From Flavobacterium frigidimaris (lineage in GTDB: Bacteria > Bacteroidota > Bacteroidia > Flavobacteriales > Flavobacteriaceae): DNA of 64,000 bases. Shown here in pieces: positions 43,187 through 52,297 of the stretch (positions are counted from its first letter, which is position 1; each line of letters starts with the position of its first letter). The translations under genes were made by a program, and so were the position numbers. Where the stretch lies: contig FQWG01000007.1 in the NCBI GenBank assembly GCA_900129595.1, forward strand, positions 62,001-126,000. The letters are read 5' to 3'. Under the pieces are notes generated by a model. The model saw only the letters and a list, made by a program, of their open reading frames with translations. It was not told the origin of the DNA and did not search any database.

Positions 43187-43283
43187 CATTTCGACCGAAG
43201 GGAGAAATCGCACTAGAAATACCCCATCAGAATCGCCAATCTTTGTCGAGTTTCGCGTGTGATCTCTCCCTTCGGTCGAAATG
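43187..43283. repeat. Inverted repeat with tttcgaccgaagggag arms
   Basis: CATTTCGACCGAAGGGAGA (43187-43205) is the reverse complement of TCTCCCTTCGGTCGAAATG (43265-43283); a further partial match (aatcgcac / gtgtgatc) extends the arms. About 60 bases separate them. It lies behind the App1-like gene. Confidence 0.65.
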
Positions 43284-43320
43284 ACAAACGTTGCAAAAAA
43301 TTCTTAAACTGAAAACTGTA

Positions 43321-43470
43321 ACTCCTAGCCCAGATTGAAGAGAAAAGCCCGGAACTAAAAAAAATAATTTTTCTTGCCAGAAAACAGCGACCAACGGAAG
43401 CTCGTTTTATGGCTTAGAAAAATAGTTTTTTTAAGTCCGGACTTGTAACGGAAAGCTGGAAATAGCTTCT
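43321..43470 (+). repeat. Dispersed structured intergenic element, copy C (long form)
   Basis: It starts CTAGCCCAGATTGAAG and ends AACGGAAAGCTGGAAATAGCTTC, like copies A and B. In the middle is a longer hairpin: CCCGGAACTAAAAAAAATAA and following bases pair with the region running to TTTTTTTAAGTCCGG. CCAG near the start and CTGG near the end can pair. It lies between the convergent App1-like and ABC-F genes. Confidence 0.55.
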
Positions 43471-43490
43471 AAATATTAAATAAAAAAAAA

Positions 43491-43521
43491 CCTTTGTCAA
43501 AGCTCGAAACTTTAACAAAGG
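43491..43521 (-). terminator. Terminator of the ABC-F gene
   Basis: CCTTTGT and ACAAAGG pair, with inner CAAAG/CTTT pairing; a T run follows on the minus strand. Confidence 0.78.
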
Positions 43522-43584
43522 ATTATTTTAAACTATAGGATTTAATCTCAGAAACCGAAAACTGTCACTGAGACTGAAAACTAA

Positions 43585-45498
43585 TTAAGCCTTAAAATTA
43601 TCAATCTCTTCCTGAACGATTTCCCAGTCAAGAAGTAACTGATCAAGATCTGCTTTCTTTTTATTGTATGCTGTAAAAAATGAAGCATCTTCGATATGTT
43701 TGTCATAATTTGAAGCCAACATTTTGTCGTCGTGCTGAATGTCTCGCTCTAATTGCTTGATTTGACTTTCGACTTTACTCAGTTTATTTTGTAATGATTT
43801 TCCTTTTTTCTGGTCTTCGTAAGATGTTTTATTGCTTTCTTTTGGAGCAGCAGCTTTATCTACATCTTTTTTCTCGACTTCACGCATGTTTTCAAGATTG
43901 CGCTGCTCTAAGAAATAATTGATATCTCCTAAGTATTGTTTGATTTTCTGATCCTTGAATTCGTAAACCATATTCGACATTCCCTGCAGGAAATCTCTAT
44001 CGTGAGAAACCAATAACAAAGTTCCTCCAAATTTTTGAAGTGCTGCTTTTAGAACATTTTTAGATTTAATATCCAAGTGATTGGTAGGCTCATCCATCAA
44101 TAAAACATTGATAGGCTGTAATAACAACTTACAAAGTGCCAAACGGTTTCGCTCGCCTCCTGAAAGTACTTTTACTTTTTTCTCTACATCATCACCGCGG
44201 AATAAGAATGACCCCAGCATATCACGAACTTTAGAACGATTGGTGTCTGTTGCAGCATCTTCCATGGTTTGCAGCAGCGTGATTTCGCCATCAAGATATT
44301 CGGCCTGATTTTGAGCAAAATACCCCAATTGCACGTTATGTCCTAATTTGATATTTCCCTGGTATTCAAATTCGTTTACAATCGCTTTAATGAATGTCGA
44401 CTTTCCCTGACCATTTTGTCCCACAAAAGCAATTTTGCTTCCGCGTTCTACCAATAAATCAATATCTTTTAAGATGACTTTATCTCCGTACGCTTTTGTT
44501 ACATGTTCAGCTTCGACTACCACTTTTCCCGGTTCTTTTGAAACAGGAAACGAAATGTTCATTACTGAATTGTCATCTTCATCGACTTCGATTCTTTCTA
44601 CTTTATCTAATTTTTTAATCAACGATTGCGCCATTGAAGCTTTTGAAGCTTTTGCACGGAATTTCTCGATTAATTTTTCTGTTTCTTCAATTTTTTTCGC
44701 CTGATTCTTTTGAGTCGCTAATTGTTTCTCACGAATTTCATGGCGCAGCTCTAAGTATTGTGAGTATGGCTTATTAAAATCATACGCTTTTCCTAAAGAA
44801 ATCTCGATGGTACGATTGGTAACATTATCCAAAAACATCTTATCGTGCGACACGATTACAACAACTCCGGGATAATTGCGAAGGAAACTTTCTAACCAAA
44901 TAATACTCTCGATATCCAGGTGATTGGTTGGCTCATCCAGAAGCAATACATCATTTGCCTGCAATAATAGTTTTGCCAGCTCAATACGCATCCTCCAGCC
45001 TCCCGAAAATGTTTCGGTTTGATTATTGAAAACATCTCTTTTGAAACCTAAACCTAAAAGGATTTTCTCTGTATCTCCTACATAATTGTAACCTCCAAGA
45101 AGGTCAAAACGATGGGTATAATCAGATAAATCTTCGATAATCTGACTGTATTCTTCACTTTCATAATCCGTTCTGGTCACCAACTGATGGTTGATTTCTT
45201 CTAATTTTTTCTCTACAATTTTAATTTCAGTAAAGGCTTCATAAGCCTCTTCTAAAACTGTCCTTCCGCGTTCAAAATCAATATCCTGACGTAAAAACCC
45301 CATTCTGATATCTTTCTCCTGAGAAATAACTCCTGAATCAGGGGCAAAATCTCGTGCTAACATTTTTAGCATTGTCGATTTACCGGCTCCGTTTTTACCA
45401 ACAAGACCTACGCGGTCACCGGCACCTAAACGGAAAGTAACTTCTTCAAATAAATATGTTCCTCCAAAAGAAACCGAAAGATTGTGTATATTAAGCAT
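43585..45498 (-). CDS. ABC-F family ATPase (translation factor type)
   Basis: A 637-residue soluble protein with two ATPase domains and no membrane helices. First domain: Walker A GKNGAGKST near residue 36, signature FSGGWRMR, Walker B LLLDEPTNHLD. A charged helical linker follows, with RAKASKASMAQSLIKKLDKV. Second domain: Walker A GQNGQGKST near residue 360, LSGGERNRLA and LLMDEPTNHLD. A C-terminal coiled coil (about 560-637) completes it. This is the ABC-F plan; these proteins act on the ribosome, some protecting it from antibiotics. Exact subfamily is not decided. Upstream on this strand is terC, separated by a terminator. Confidence 0.92.
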   Translation of the reverse strand: MLNIHNLSVSFGGTYLFEEVTFRLGAGDRVGLVGKNGAGKSTMLKMLARDFAPDSGVISQEKDIRMGFLRQDIDFERGRTVLEEAYEAFTEIKIVEKKLEEINHQLVTRTDYESEEYSQIIEDLSDYTHRFDLLGGYNYVGDTEKILLGLGFKRDVFNNQTETFSGGWRMRIELAKLLLQANDVLLLDEPTNHLDIESIIWLESFLRNYPGVVVIVSHDKMFLDNVTNRTIEISLGKAYDFNKPYSQYLELRHEIREKQLATQKNQAKKIEETEKLIEKFRAKASKASMAQSLIKKLDKVERIEVDEDDNSVMNISFPVSKEPGKVVVEAEHVTKAYGDKVILKDIDLLVERGSKIAFVGQNGQGKSTFIKAIVNEFEYQGNIKLGHNVQLGYFAQNQAEYLDGEITLLQTMEDAATDTNRSKVRDMLGSFLFRGDDVEKKVKVLSGGERNRLALCKLLLQPINVLLMDEPTNHLDIKSKNVLKAALQKFGGTLLLVSHDRDFLQGMSNMVYEFKDQKIKQYLGDINYFLEQRNLENMREVEKKDVDKAAAPKESNKTSYEDQKKGKSLQNKLSKVESQIKQLERDIQHDDKMLASNYDKHIEDASFFTAYNKKKADLDQLLLDWEIVQEEIDNFKA

Positions 45499-45565
45499 AA
45501 TTTTGTGACTATTGTTACAGGCAGTAAAGGTTTTAAGTACTTTTTTACTTTACTTTTTGAAAGTG

Positions 45566-45573
45566 CAAAAGTA
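45566..45573 (-). promoter_or_regulatory. -7 element TACTTTTG of the ABC-F gene
   Basis: Minus-strand TACTTTTG followed by C fits TAnnTTTG, 67 bases before the ATG at 45498. Confidence 0.4.
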
Positions 45574-45690
45574 AGACAATTAATTGAAGTTTCGACCCCG
45601 GTTTTAAAAACATATCGACACGGCACTTTCTACTGCCCAATACTATTTCCTGATTTTGTACTTTGTTATTTCATTATATAATAGCCATAA

Positions 45691-45730
45691 AAAAACGGAT
45701 AAAAGATCTTTAGATCCTTCATCCGTTTTT
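45691..45730 (-). terminator. Terminator at the end of the Ter operon
   Basis: AAAAACGGAT and ATCCGTTTTT pair, with an inner GATC/GATC stem; a T run follows on the minus strand. It marks the end of the operon behind terC. Confidence 0.82.
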
Positions 45731-45752
45731 ATTTTATTAAAAATTTTACTTT

Positions 45753-46751
45753 TTATACTTCTTTTGGCTCCGGCATCAAAATAGATAATACTACTGATAT
45801 CACCAAAATTCCTCCGATAACGATCAATGAATAAATTGACTCGATATGATAAAATGGAGCTATGATCATTTTAACACCAATAAACGAAAGGATAATAGCC
45901 AGTCCGTATTGTAATTTGCTGAACAAGTGAATAAAATTGTCTAATAAAAAGAACAATGCTCTTAAACCTAAGATAGCAAAAATGTTAGATGTATAAAGAA
46001 TAAACGGATCATTTGAAATCGCAAAAATAGCTGGAATAGAGTCCACTGCAAATAGTAAATCGGTAAACTCAATTACTGCTACAACCACTAAAAGCGGTGT
46101 TGCTAATTTTTTTCCGTTTTCGATTGTAAAGAATTTATCGCCATCGTATTTATCGCTGACACTGAAAAATCTTCTGATCAGTCTTGCTCCTCTTGTATTG
46201 TTATAATCTTCATCATCGTCTTCATCACCTGCAGACCAGGACTTGATTCCGGCGTAAACCAGGAATAATCCAAATGCAGTCATGATTAGATTGATATCAT
46301 ATTTGAAACCTTCTACTCCAACAAGGCTCAATAATTTGTTTAAATAAGTAAGCTCGATAAGGAATGCTCCTGAGAATATAAAAATAGCTCTTAGAACCAA
46401 TGCTCCTATAATCCCCCAAAATAAAACTTTATGTTTGTTTTCGTTTTGTACATCAAAAAACTTAAAGACTAATATAAAGACAAACAGATTATCTACAGAA
46501 AGTGCTTTCTCGATCCAATAAGCAGATTGAAATTCGTAAAATTTGGTAGCACCTGCAAAGTGATAAATTAAACCACTAAAAATCATTGCTAAACTTATCC
46601 AAACTAATGACCAGGTTATAGCTTCTTTATTACTTACGACATGGCTTTTCTTATTGAAAATTCCTAAATCCAACAACAGCATGATTACTACTGCGACCGC
46701 AAATACTATTATTAAACCGGGATGTTCTGAAAAAATAGGGTGTTGATTCAT
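45753..46751 (-). CDS. terC: TerC/Alx family membrane protein
   Basis: A 332-residue integral membrane protein with about eight helices. The signature regions are present: SVDNLFVFILVFKFFDV, a conserved acidic pair in helix IEFTDLLFAVDSIPAIF, and LGLRALFFLLDNFIHLFSKL. TerC proteins are linked to Mn2+ export and to the Ter stress complex. It is the last gene of the operon, 31 bases after the kinase gene, and is followed by a strong terminator. A role as the membrane part of the Ter system is inferred from the neighbours. Confidence 0.9.
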   Translation of the reverse strand: MNQHPIFSEHPGLIIVFAVAVVIMLLLDLGIFNKKSHVVSNKEAITWSLVWISLAMIFSGLIYHFAGATKFYEFQSAYWIEKALSVDNLFVFILVFKFFDVQNENKHKVLFWGIIGALVLRAIFIFSGAFLIELTYLNKLLSLVGVEGFKYDINLIMTAFGLFLVYAGIKSWSAGDEDDDEDYNNTRGARLIRRFFSVSDKYDGDKFFTIENGKKLATPLLVVVAVIEFTDLLFAVDSIPAIFAISNDPFILYTSNIFAILGLRALFFLLDNFIHLFSKLQYGLAIILSFIGVKMIIAPFYHIESIYSLIVIGGILVISVVLSILMPEPKEV

Positions 46752-46782
46752 TTTTATATATTAATTAAATTAGGATTTAAAA

Positions 46783-48294
46783 TTATTTATTCGCCATTGT
46801 AACTACTATCACTCTGCCGCCTTCTTCTTTTGAAAGCAATATTTTTTTACCGTCTGTCAGCTCCAGCATTGTTCCGACAGGAATTTCTTTGTCTTCGGTC
46901 ACATCTTTTAATGAGGTTAGTTTTTGATTGACAAAGACCCACTTATCATTAAAAAATGTAAAGTATCCCACAGGTACTTTTTGTTCTGCCGTAAGCTTTT
47001 CATTTCTGGCAATATTACGATTAACGTGCCATTGAAACAAGTATTGATCGTTATAAACCATTAATCTGTGATTTTCAGGTTTCCAGACAGTTTCCTGAAA
47101 CTGATAGTACAAATCTAAAACAGGAAGCGTGCCTTTGTGGGCCGTATTACAAAACGGGCATCTTGGTGTATTGGTATTATCAAAAACGTACCATTTTTGC
47201 TCGCAGGACGTATTATGGCATTTTTGCATTAAATCTGTTGTTTTCAGCAACGCTATTTCCCATTCTTCGGCATTTGGTCTTTGCATCGGATTGTGTAATC
47301 CGTCGATAAAGACTTTATCGAACAAGGTTTTCAGATAAGGCCCCGTAATACTGTAAGGCAATTTTGTGATGTCTGCCCAAGGCAAATCCCACTTTGACAC
47401 CTGATTGATTTTCGGCCGGTTTGTTGCGTCTGTTGGATGTTCGATAAACATTGCTTTTTCGCCCATCGACAGCAAATCATCTTTTTCAGTATCCAGATCA
47501 TGCACCTTCCCTCCTTTTAGCGGATGTCTGTGCAATAAAAACATATAGATTAAAACGGGTAATGCATGCAGATCTGTTAACCTGCTTGGTAATTTTCTAT
47601 TTGGGTCTGTCTTGTTCAGATGTTTTGTCGAAAGAACTTCCGGAGCAATAAACTCGGCTGTTCCTATTACTTCTGCCGGAAATAATCCCGGAACTACTAA
47701 TCCGTCTAAATCAATCATGCAGGCTGATTTACTAATTGGATCTATTAGCACATTATTGTATGATAAATCAGAATGTGCCAATCCCATTGCGTGCATTTTT
47801 TTTACACCACGTGTCAGATTAACACTCACCTGAAAATAACTCAGCCAATCGCCGAGCTCTGATTTTGCTACACGAAGCGGAAAATGTGGATTCCTGAATT
47901 TTGGCCCCGCAAACCATTTTCCATTCTTTTCTTTTCCCTGAATTAAATCGCTGGTTTCATATCCTTTTTTAAAGAAAAATTTCGAATCGTAAATAGGCAC
48001 AATGATTCCAGTTAAACCTTTATGTTCAATAACATCAGTTGGCCATCGGTAGACTTCATTCAGATAATAATCGCCGGCATCGCCGTTCTGAATTTGCGCT
48101 AAATATTTATTGGTGATTCGTTGTAATCTTTCTTTTTGATTGAAATCCAGTTTATCCCTAAAAATTGCCACAACATATTTTCTGTCAGGACTAAAATAAA
48201 CATCCTTTACACCACCGCGCATAGGTTCGCCATTATCAACAAACTGATAGGACTTCGCGGTGTCATTAATTGATTTTACTGTAATCGTACTCAT
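46783..48294 (-). CDS. Protein kinase with C-terminal zinc ribbon (Ter-associated)
   Basis: A 503-residue Ser/Thr-kinase-like protein. The catalytic loop HSDLSYNN holds His174, Asp176 and Asn181; the metal site is Asp195 in CMIDLDGL, replacing the usual DFG. The lid and substrate region follow (GTAEFIAPEVLSTK). A zinc ribbon lies near residues 350-375 (CHNTSCEQKWYVFDN, then CPFC), and a beta-rich C-terminus ends the chain. Kinase, PP2C and vWA genes in a row form the signalling triad known from Ter operons. The target proteins are unknown; TerD, TelA or vWA proteins are candidates by context. It starts 2 bases after the PP2C gene. Confidence 0.87.
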   Translation of the reverse strand: MSTITVKSINDTAKSYQFVDNGEPMRGGVKDVYFSPDRKYVVAIFRDKLDFNQKERLQRITNKYLAQIQNGDAGDYYLNEVYRWPTDVIEHKGLTGIIVPIYDSKFFFKKGYETSDLIQGKEKNGKWFAGPKFRNPHFPLRVAKSELGDWLSYFQVSVNLTRGVKKMHAMGLAHSDLSYNNVLIDPISKSACMIDLDGLVVPGLFPAEVIGTAEFIAPEVLSTKHLNKTDPNRKLPSRLTDLHALPVLIYMFLLHRHPLKGGKVHDLDTEKDDLLSMGEKAMFIEHPTDATNRPKINQVSKWDLPWADITKLPYSITGPYLKTLFDKVFIDGLHNPMQRPNAEEWEIALLKTTDLMQKCHNTSCEQKWYVFDNTNTPRCPFCNTAHKGTLPVLDLYYQFQETVWKPENHRLMVYNDQYLFQWHVNRNIARNEKLTAEQKVPVGYFTFFNDKWVFVNQKLTSLKDVTEDKEIPVGTMLELTDGKKILLSKEEGGRVIVVTMANK

Positions 48295-48296
48295 AC

Positions 48297-49703
48297 TTAA
48301 TAAATTATAGCGAGGGTTCTGTCATCATGATTTCCCGGACTCCAAAAATCCATCCAGGCCGAAAGCTGCTGTGCAATTTCAGTATTTTCTTTATCAAAAT
48401 CAACTTTAATTCCATCTTCATTTTTGCCTTTTAGATCCTCCAGAAAATCATTCCATTTTTCTATTTTTTCCAGATTGGCTTCCACTACAAATTTAGGATC
48501 GTAAATCCCGTCTGTCATCAACATCAAATAAGAGAAATCATCAACCAGTTTAAAACCAAATCGGGTCGAAAATCTATCACTCTGAAAAATCTCGGGCATG
48601 GTAATAAAACGCGTTCCGCCGCCAAAATCACCTACATCAAGCCAGTTCATTAATTTAATTTCGGTAAGCTCTTTATTTAATAATCCAATTGGGCAATCAC
48701 CGATTCCGAATGTTAGAATGGCATAACCAAAATCATATTTTTTAACTAAAGTAAAAATTAAGGTCGCATGGAAATTCTTTAGTTCCGTTTCGTTTTGTAT
48801 CGCAAATTCCTCGATTTTCTGATGTGCAAAATGTGCTGCTTTCGAAAGGTTCTGGTAAACGAAATGGCTTATTTTTTTTGATGTTTCGTCAGTTACTTTA
48901 TTGTGGTGCTCTACTAAAACCTGATCGAATTCTTTTAGCTGTTCTGTATTTAGATTTTGTTCAAAATATTGAATTACAGCATCACATGCTATTTTAGAAC
49001 CTTTTCTGGATAGTTTTGCTGAACCTGCACCATCTGAAACTGCCAGAACGCTCCAGCCAATTTCCTTAAAGTTTTTAAAGGCAAAATCATCTTCTCTAAA
49101 AGATCCTGTATTGGCATGGCTTCGGCCTCGCTTAGAAGCTACCACAATATTTTTATCTAAAAACTGATCTAAAACTGCTGCATTATCCGGTTTCCAAAAA
49201 GGATCATTTTTATCACTTTCAAGGTTCTTCCACAATGATTTTGGGTCGGGATTTATAATAAGGGTTATTATTTTTTCATTTAAAACTGAATCTTCGGGCT
49301 CGCCTTCAATTCTAAATAATATTTTTATTTTTAAATCTCCGCTTATTTCAGGAACTCCGGTTAATTCATCATTCTCATTAAATTCAAGTCCGGTATTTTC
49401 TAAACCTATAATTTGAAAGGAAACAAAATCACTCCAACCCAAAGTATTGAAATCAATTTTTGCGTGATATTTTTTGTTCACTGTGCCATTTGGTATTGAG
49501 ACAGTCTGCGTCAAAATATCGTCAATTCTATTTTTCAATATCCAATTCTGCATAATCATTTTTTGGTTTTCCTGAATTATTTTTACTGCATCAACATTTT
49601 TTTCATCAGACGCAAAGGCAGCAAATAAAGCGGCTTTACCTGAAGAAATGTCAATTTTCTTTTGGGATAAAAAAGACTGAATATATCTTTTAGTCTCTTC
49701 CAT
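48297..49703 (-). CDS. PP2C family protein phosphatase (Ter-associated)
   Basis: A 468-residue protein. The N-terminal 150 residues hold a helical region and an immunoglobulin-like stretch. The C-terminal PP2C domain follows with metal-binding acids in REDDFAF and AVSDGAGSAKLSRKGS, then FGIGDCPIGLLN and LMLMTDGIYD. It would remove phosphates placed by the neighbouring kinase. It lies between the kinase gene and the zinc-ribbon vWA gene with gaps of 2 and 3 bases, so all three are co-translated. Confidence 0.86.
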   Translation of the reverse strand: MEETKRYIQSFLSQKKIDISSGKAALFAAFASDEKNVDAVKIIQENQKMIMQNWILKNRIDDILTQTVSIPNGTVNKKYHAKIDFNTLGWSDFVSFQIIGLENTGLEFNENDELTGVPEISGDLKIKILFRIEGEPEDSVLNEKIITLIINPDPKSLWKNLESDKNDPFWKPDNAAVLDQFLDKNIVVASKRGRSHANTGSFREDDFAFKNFKEIGWSVLAVSDGAGSAKLSRKGSKIACDAVIQYFEQNLNTEQLKEFDQVLVEHHNKVTDETSKKISHFVYQNLSKAAHFAHQKIEEFAIQNETELKNFHATLIFTLVKKYDFGYAILTFGIGDCPIGLLNKELTEIKLMNWLDVGDFGGGTRFITMPEIFQSDRFSTRFGFKLVDDFSYLMLMTDGIYDPKFVVEANLEKIEKWNDFLEDLKGKNEDGIKVDFDKENTEIAQQLSAWMDFWSPGNHDDRTLAIIY

Positions 49704-49706
49704 ACA

Positions 49707-50759
49707 TTATCCTTGCGTTCTGTTGACATCAAATCCGCCTTCGCCACAACCATAACTTCCCTGATTGTTGCACCACGGACAAGTACTTATATCTTCATCT
49801 CCAATACAATGTATTTTACCGCAGACACAAACGGCAAAAGCAACTTGATTGCCACAGCAAGGACAAGTTGGTCCGCCAATAAGTTCATCTGTATTTACTT
49901 TATTGCTAAAATTACCTGAATCTGCCAATTCAAAATAAGCATTATCCACCTGATAAGCACCCACTAATTTGTAATTTTTAGACGACAATTCGATTCCCGC
50001 ATAAATAGATTCCGCAATAGTCTTACGGTATTTCATCAGATACGGTCTTTTGGTATTCTGGCATTTCCCGTTTAAAACCACAAAATTATCATCGACATAT
50101 TGACGATTGGGAGTTTCTTTGGTTAAATCGATTTTCGAAAGTGTTTCTCCGTCTAATTTTGCCAGTTCAAAACCGCTCGAATTATTTTCGACACTTATAC
50201 TGCTTGTTTTTATGGAATCTGTAACCCACTTAAAAAACTCTTTGTAGGACTGTACATTTGTATTTTTAAAATGAAGTACATTTTCTGTAAGTTCGCCTAA
50301 TAATTTTGTATCTGTTTCGCTTCCAAAAGAAATCGCAATTAAATTGGCTGTTCTCTGCCAGTTTTGTTTCCATTCGTTGATTGCTGCCCGACTGTCATCA
50401 GTAGGAACTCCGTCTGTGAATAAAAAAACAATCGGCTTCCAGTCTCCTTTGACTTCATATGTTGTTTTAACAATATTACTTCTTAATTCATGCATCAAAT
50501 GCCCTAGACCTTTGCTAAGCGATGTACCGCTGCCAATTGGAAATTTTGGCGGGTAAAAGCTCACGATTTCCTGCAAAGGAACCAATGTTTTGGGCTGACC
50601 TGCAAATACGATAATCGAAACAAAAACAGTTTCTAACGCATGCGGATCTGTTTTTAATGCCTGAATAATGGTCGCCAATCCTTCTTCGACCTGTTGAATA
50701 GGCTCTCCGACCATTGACTCTGAAATATCAATTAAAAAATATATGGGTAGTCTTCTCAT
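49707..50759 (-). CDS. TerY-like vWA protein with C-terminal zinc ribbon
   Basis: A 350-residue protein. The vWA domain starts at residue 1 (MRRLPIYFLIDISESMVGEP) with an intact MIDAS DxSxS pattern. The C-terminal part carries many paired cysteines (CPCCGNQVAFAVCVCGK, CPWC), a zinc ribbon as in TerY-C. The region between has FELAKLDGETLSKIDL. It is the only one of three vWA paralogs in the operon with the zinc ribbon and stands directly before the PP2C and kinase genes. It likely serves as the adaptor linking metal-bound proteins to the kinase/phosphatase pair, by analogy with TerY-P triads. Confidence 0.87.
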   Translation of the reverse strand: MRRLPIYFLIDISESMVGEPIQQVEEGLATIIQALKTDPHALETVFVSIIVFAGQPKTLVPLQEIVSFYPPKFPIGSGTSLSKGLGHLMHELRSNIVKTTYEVKGDWKPIVFLFTDGVPTDDSRAAINEWKQNWQRTANLIAISFGSETDTKLLGELTENVLHFKNTNVQSYKEFFKWVTDSIKTSSISVENNSSGFELAKLDGETLSKIDLTKETPNRQYVDDNFVVLNGKCQNTKRPYLMKYRKTIAESIYAGIELSSKNYKLVGAYQVDNAYFELADSGNFSNKVNTDELIGGPTCPCCGNQVAFAVCVCGKIHCIGDEDISTCPWCNNQGSYGCGEGGFDVNRTQG

Positions 50760-50760
50760 T

Positions 50761-51012
50761 TTAAAGGAAGTTTAATAACATTAAAAAAATAATTAAAAGT
50801 ACAATCTGCGTCATATCAACGGCTAAACCAACTCCTACCTGAAAAGGTTTTACCATTGTTTTTAGAAAATTAAACAGGGGAGAAAAAATACTGTCAAAAA
50901 AATTAAAAATCCCCCGGTATCGCAGATTTAATTTTTCTTTGTAAGGCAATAATTTAGAATACAAAAACAGGCCAACAATTAAAATCTGAATAAAAATTTT
51001 TAGGATATACAT
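50761..51012 (-). CDS. Small membrane protein, possibly YggT-like
   Basis: An 83-residue protein with hydrophobic helices at both ends (MYILKIFIQILIVGLFLYSK and MTQIVLLIIFLMLLNFL) and a middle part IFNFFDSIFSPLFNFLKTMV. The spacing, the central SPLFN/PF segment and the second helix resemble YggT, a small membrane protein of unknown role, but the match is weak. Its start overlaps the stop of the preceding gene by one base, and it ends one base before the vWA gene, so it belongs to the operon. Function unknown. Confidence 0.55.
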   Translation of the reverse strand: MYILKIFIQILIVGLFLYSKLLPYKEKLNLRYRGIFNFFDSIFSPLFNFLKTMVKPFQVGVGLAVDMTQIVLLIIFLMLLNFL

Positions 51013-51500
51013 TATGAAACTGCTTTTATTAGTTCTTGTGAAATTTCTTTGAAAACCTGAGTTTCGTCATCATTTATTTTTTTTGATCCGTATACTGAAA
51101 CTCCATTATTTACTATCATATAATTGATTGAAAAAGAAGCTCCGTAACATTTATTACTTCCTCTGAACGGGATAGAATGCAACACTTTTATATACATACA
51201 ATTCTGACGTATTATAATATCGTCTATGTAAAAATCATTTTGCACATAATGATTCAGCAAAGTACGTCTGGCGTTTGTAATAGAAAAATTATTCACTCCG
51301 GCAGTTTGATAACAAATGTTTAAGCTGTCGATATTCATATTTTCCAGTTTTTCTTCTGCAGTAAATTCATGAACGACCTGATAAGTTGTGTCCGTATAGG
51401 AACTTCTGCTGTTATCGCTTCCATATGAGGATTGATTTACTTTATGAACGATATGTACAATTATACTAATGATTGATATTAACGTCCCTAACACTTCCAT
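51012..51500 (-). CDS. Hypothetical protein with N-terminal membrane helix (Ter operon)
   Basis: A 162-residue protein. A hydrophobic start (LGTLISIISIIVHIVHKV) could anchor it, followed by a Ser/Tyr-rich stretch (SSYGSDNSRSSYTDTTYQ) and a globular domain (ICYQTAGVNNFSITNARRTL, NCMYIKVLHSIPFRGSNKCY). I do not recognise the family. Two cysteines in the globular part (NCMYI, KCYGA) may pair. It is 2 bases behind a vWA gene and overlaps the next small gene by one base. The tight packing is the reason to tie it to the Ter system. Confidence 0.6.
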   Translation of the reverse strand: MEVLGTLISIISIIVHIVHKVNQSSYGSDNSRSSYTDTTYQVVHEFTAEEKLENMNIDSLNICYQTAGVNNFSITNARRTLLNHYVQNDFYIDDIIIRQNCMYIKVLHSIPFRGSNKCYGASFSINYMIVNNGVSVYGSKKINDDETQVFKEISQELIKAVS

Positions 51501-51502
51501 AA

Positions 51503-52138
51503 TTAGATAACAACCGTAATTTCGCTTGGCGGTGGCGGTAACGTTACGCTTTCTCCCGTTCCCTGGCTTTTATTGCCTTGTTCGATGGTTTCAGAAACCC
51601 ATTTGAAAAATTGTTTCAATGTAGAACTATCTGCTGAAGCCAAATGCACGACATTATCTGTCAATTCTTTCAAAATATCATCGTTTGCCATATGTCCGGC
51701 TGCACAGCCCACAACAGCACCAAAACTCATGTTTCGTATCTCACGGGTTTTTTCTCTGTAAAACTGAATGTCTGAAGGTTTACCATCTGTAAAAACAAAC
51801 AACAGCGGTTTCCAGTCGCCTTTTTGGGTTGCAGAACCTTTGATAACGTCTTTGTTTACTTTTTGAATCACAAAATCTAATCCTGCACCTGTATTTGTAG
51901 GCCCACTTTGCGGACAGGTAATTTCGGGCAGCTGAAAGTTAACGAGCTCTGTCAACGGAACTATTTCTTTTACTTCACGATCATAGGTTATAATACTGAT
52001 CCAAAGCGAATCCAGCGCCTGAGCATCAGAACGCAAGGTGTTAATCATGCCGCTTAAAGCATTATTTAAAGCCTGAATTGGCTCTCCATACATAGAACCT
52101 GATGTATCTAGTAAAAAATAAACGGGTAGTCTTCTCAT
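51503..52138 (-). CDS. TerY-like vWA protein, short form
   Basis: A 211-residue protein made of one vWA domain. It begins MRRLPVYFLLDTSGSMYGEP with an intact MIDAS (DTSGS), continues with FVFTDGKPSD and ends in a Pro-rich tail (PPPPSEITVVI) close to that of its neighbour. It lacks the zinc ribbon of the vWA protein at 49707. It binds a divalent ion and probably partner proteins. The 159 bases before it are the largest gap inside the vWA part of the operon. Confidence 0.87.
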   Translation of the reverse strand: MRRLPVYFLLDTSGSMYGEPIQALNNALSGMINTLRSDAQALDSLWISIITYDREVKEIVPLTELVNFQLPEITCPQSGPTNTGAGLDFVIQKVNKDVIKGSATQKGDWKPLLFVFTDGKPSDIQFYREKTREIRNMSFGAVVGCAAGHMANDDILKELTDNVVHLASADSSTLKQFFKWVSETIEQGNKSQGTGESVTLPPPPSEITVVI

Positions 52139-52297
52139 AACTTTAAAAATGATTTTAATAAATGGAATTTCTGAACTATAAAAATTAGTTTTAGAAATTC
52201 ACAGGCATACTTGATTGGTACAGCTTTTCTAAAAAAGTTGTAATACAAAAAAGTGTATTGAATTAAAACGGTATTATAAACTCCGCCATCCTGAAGT

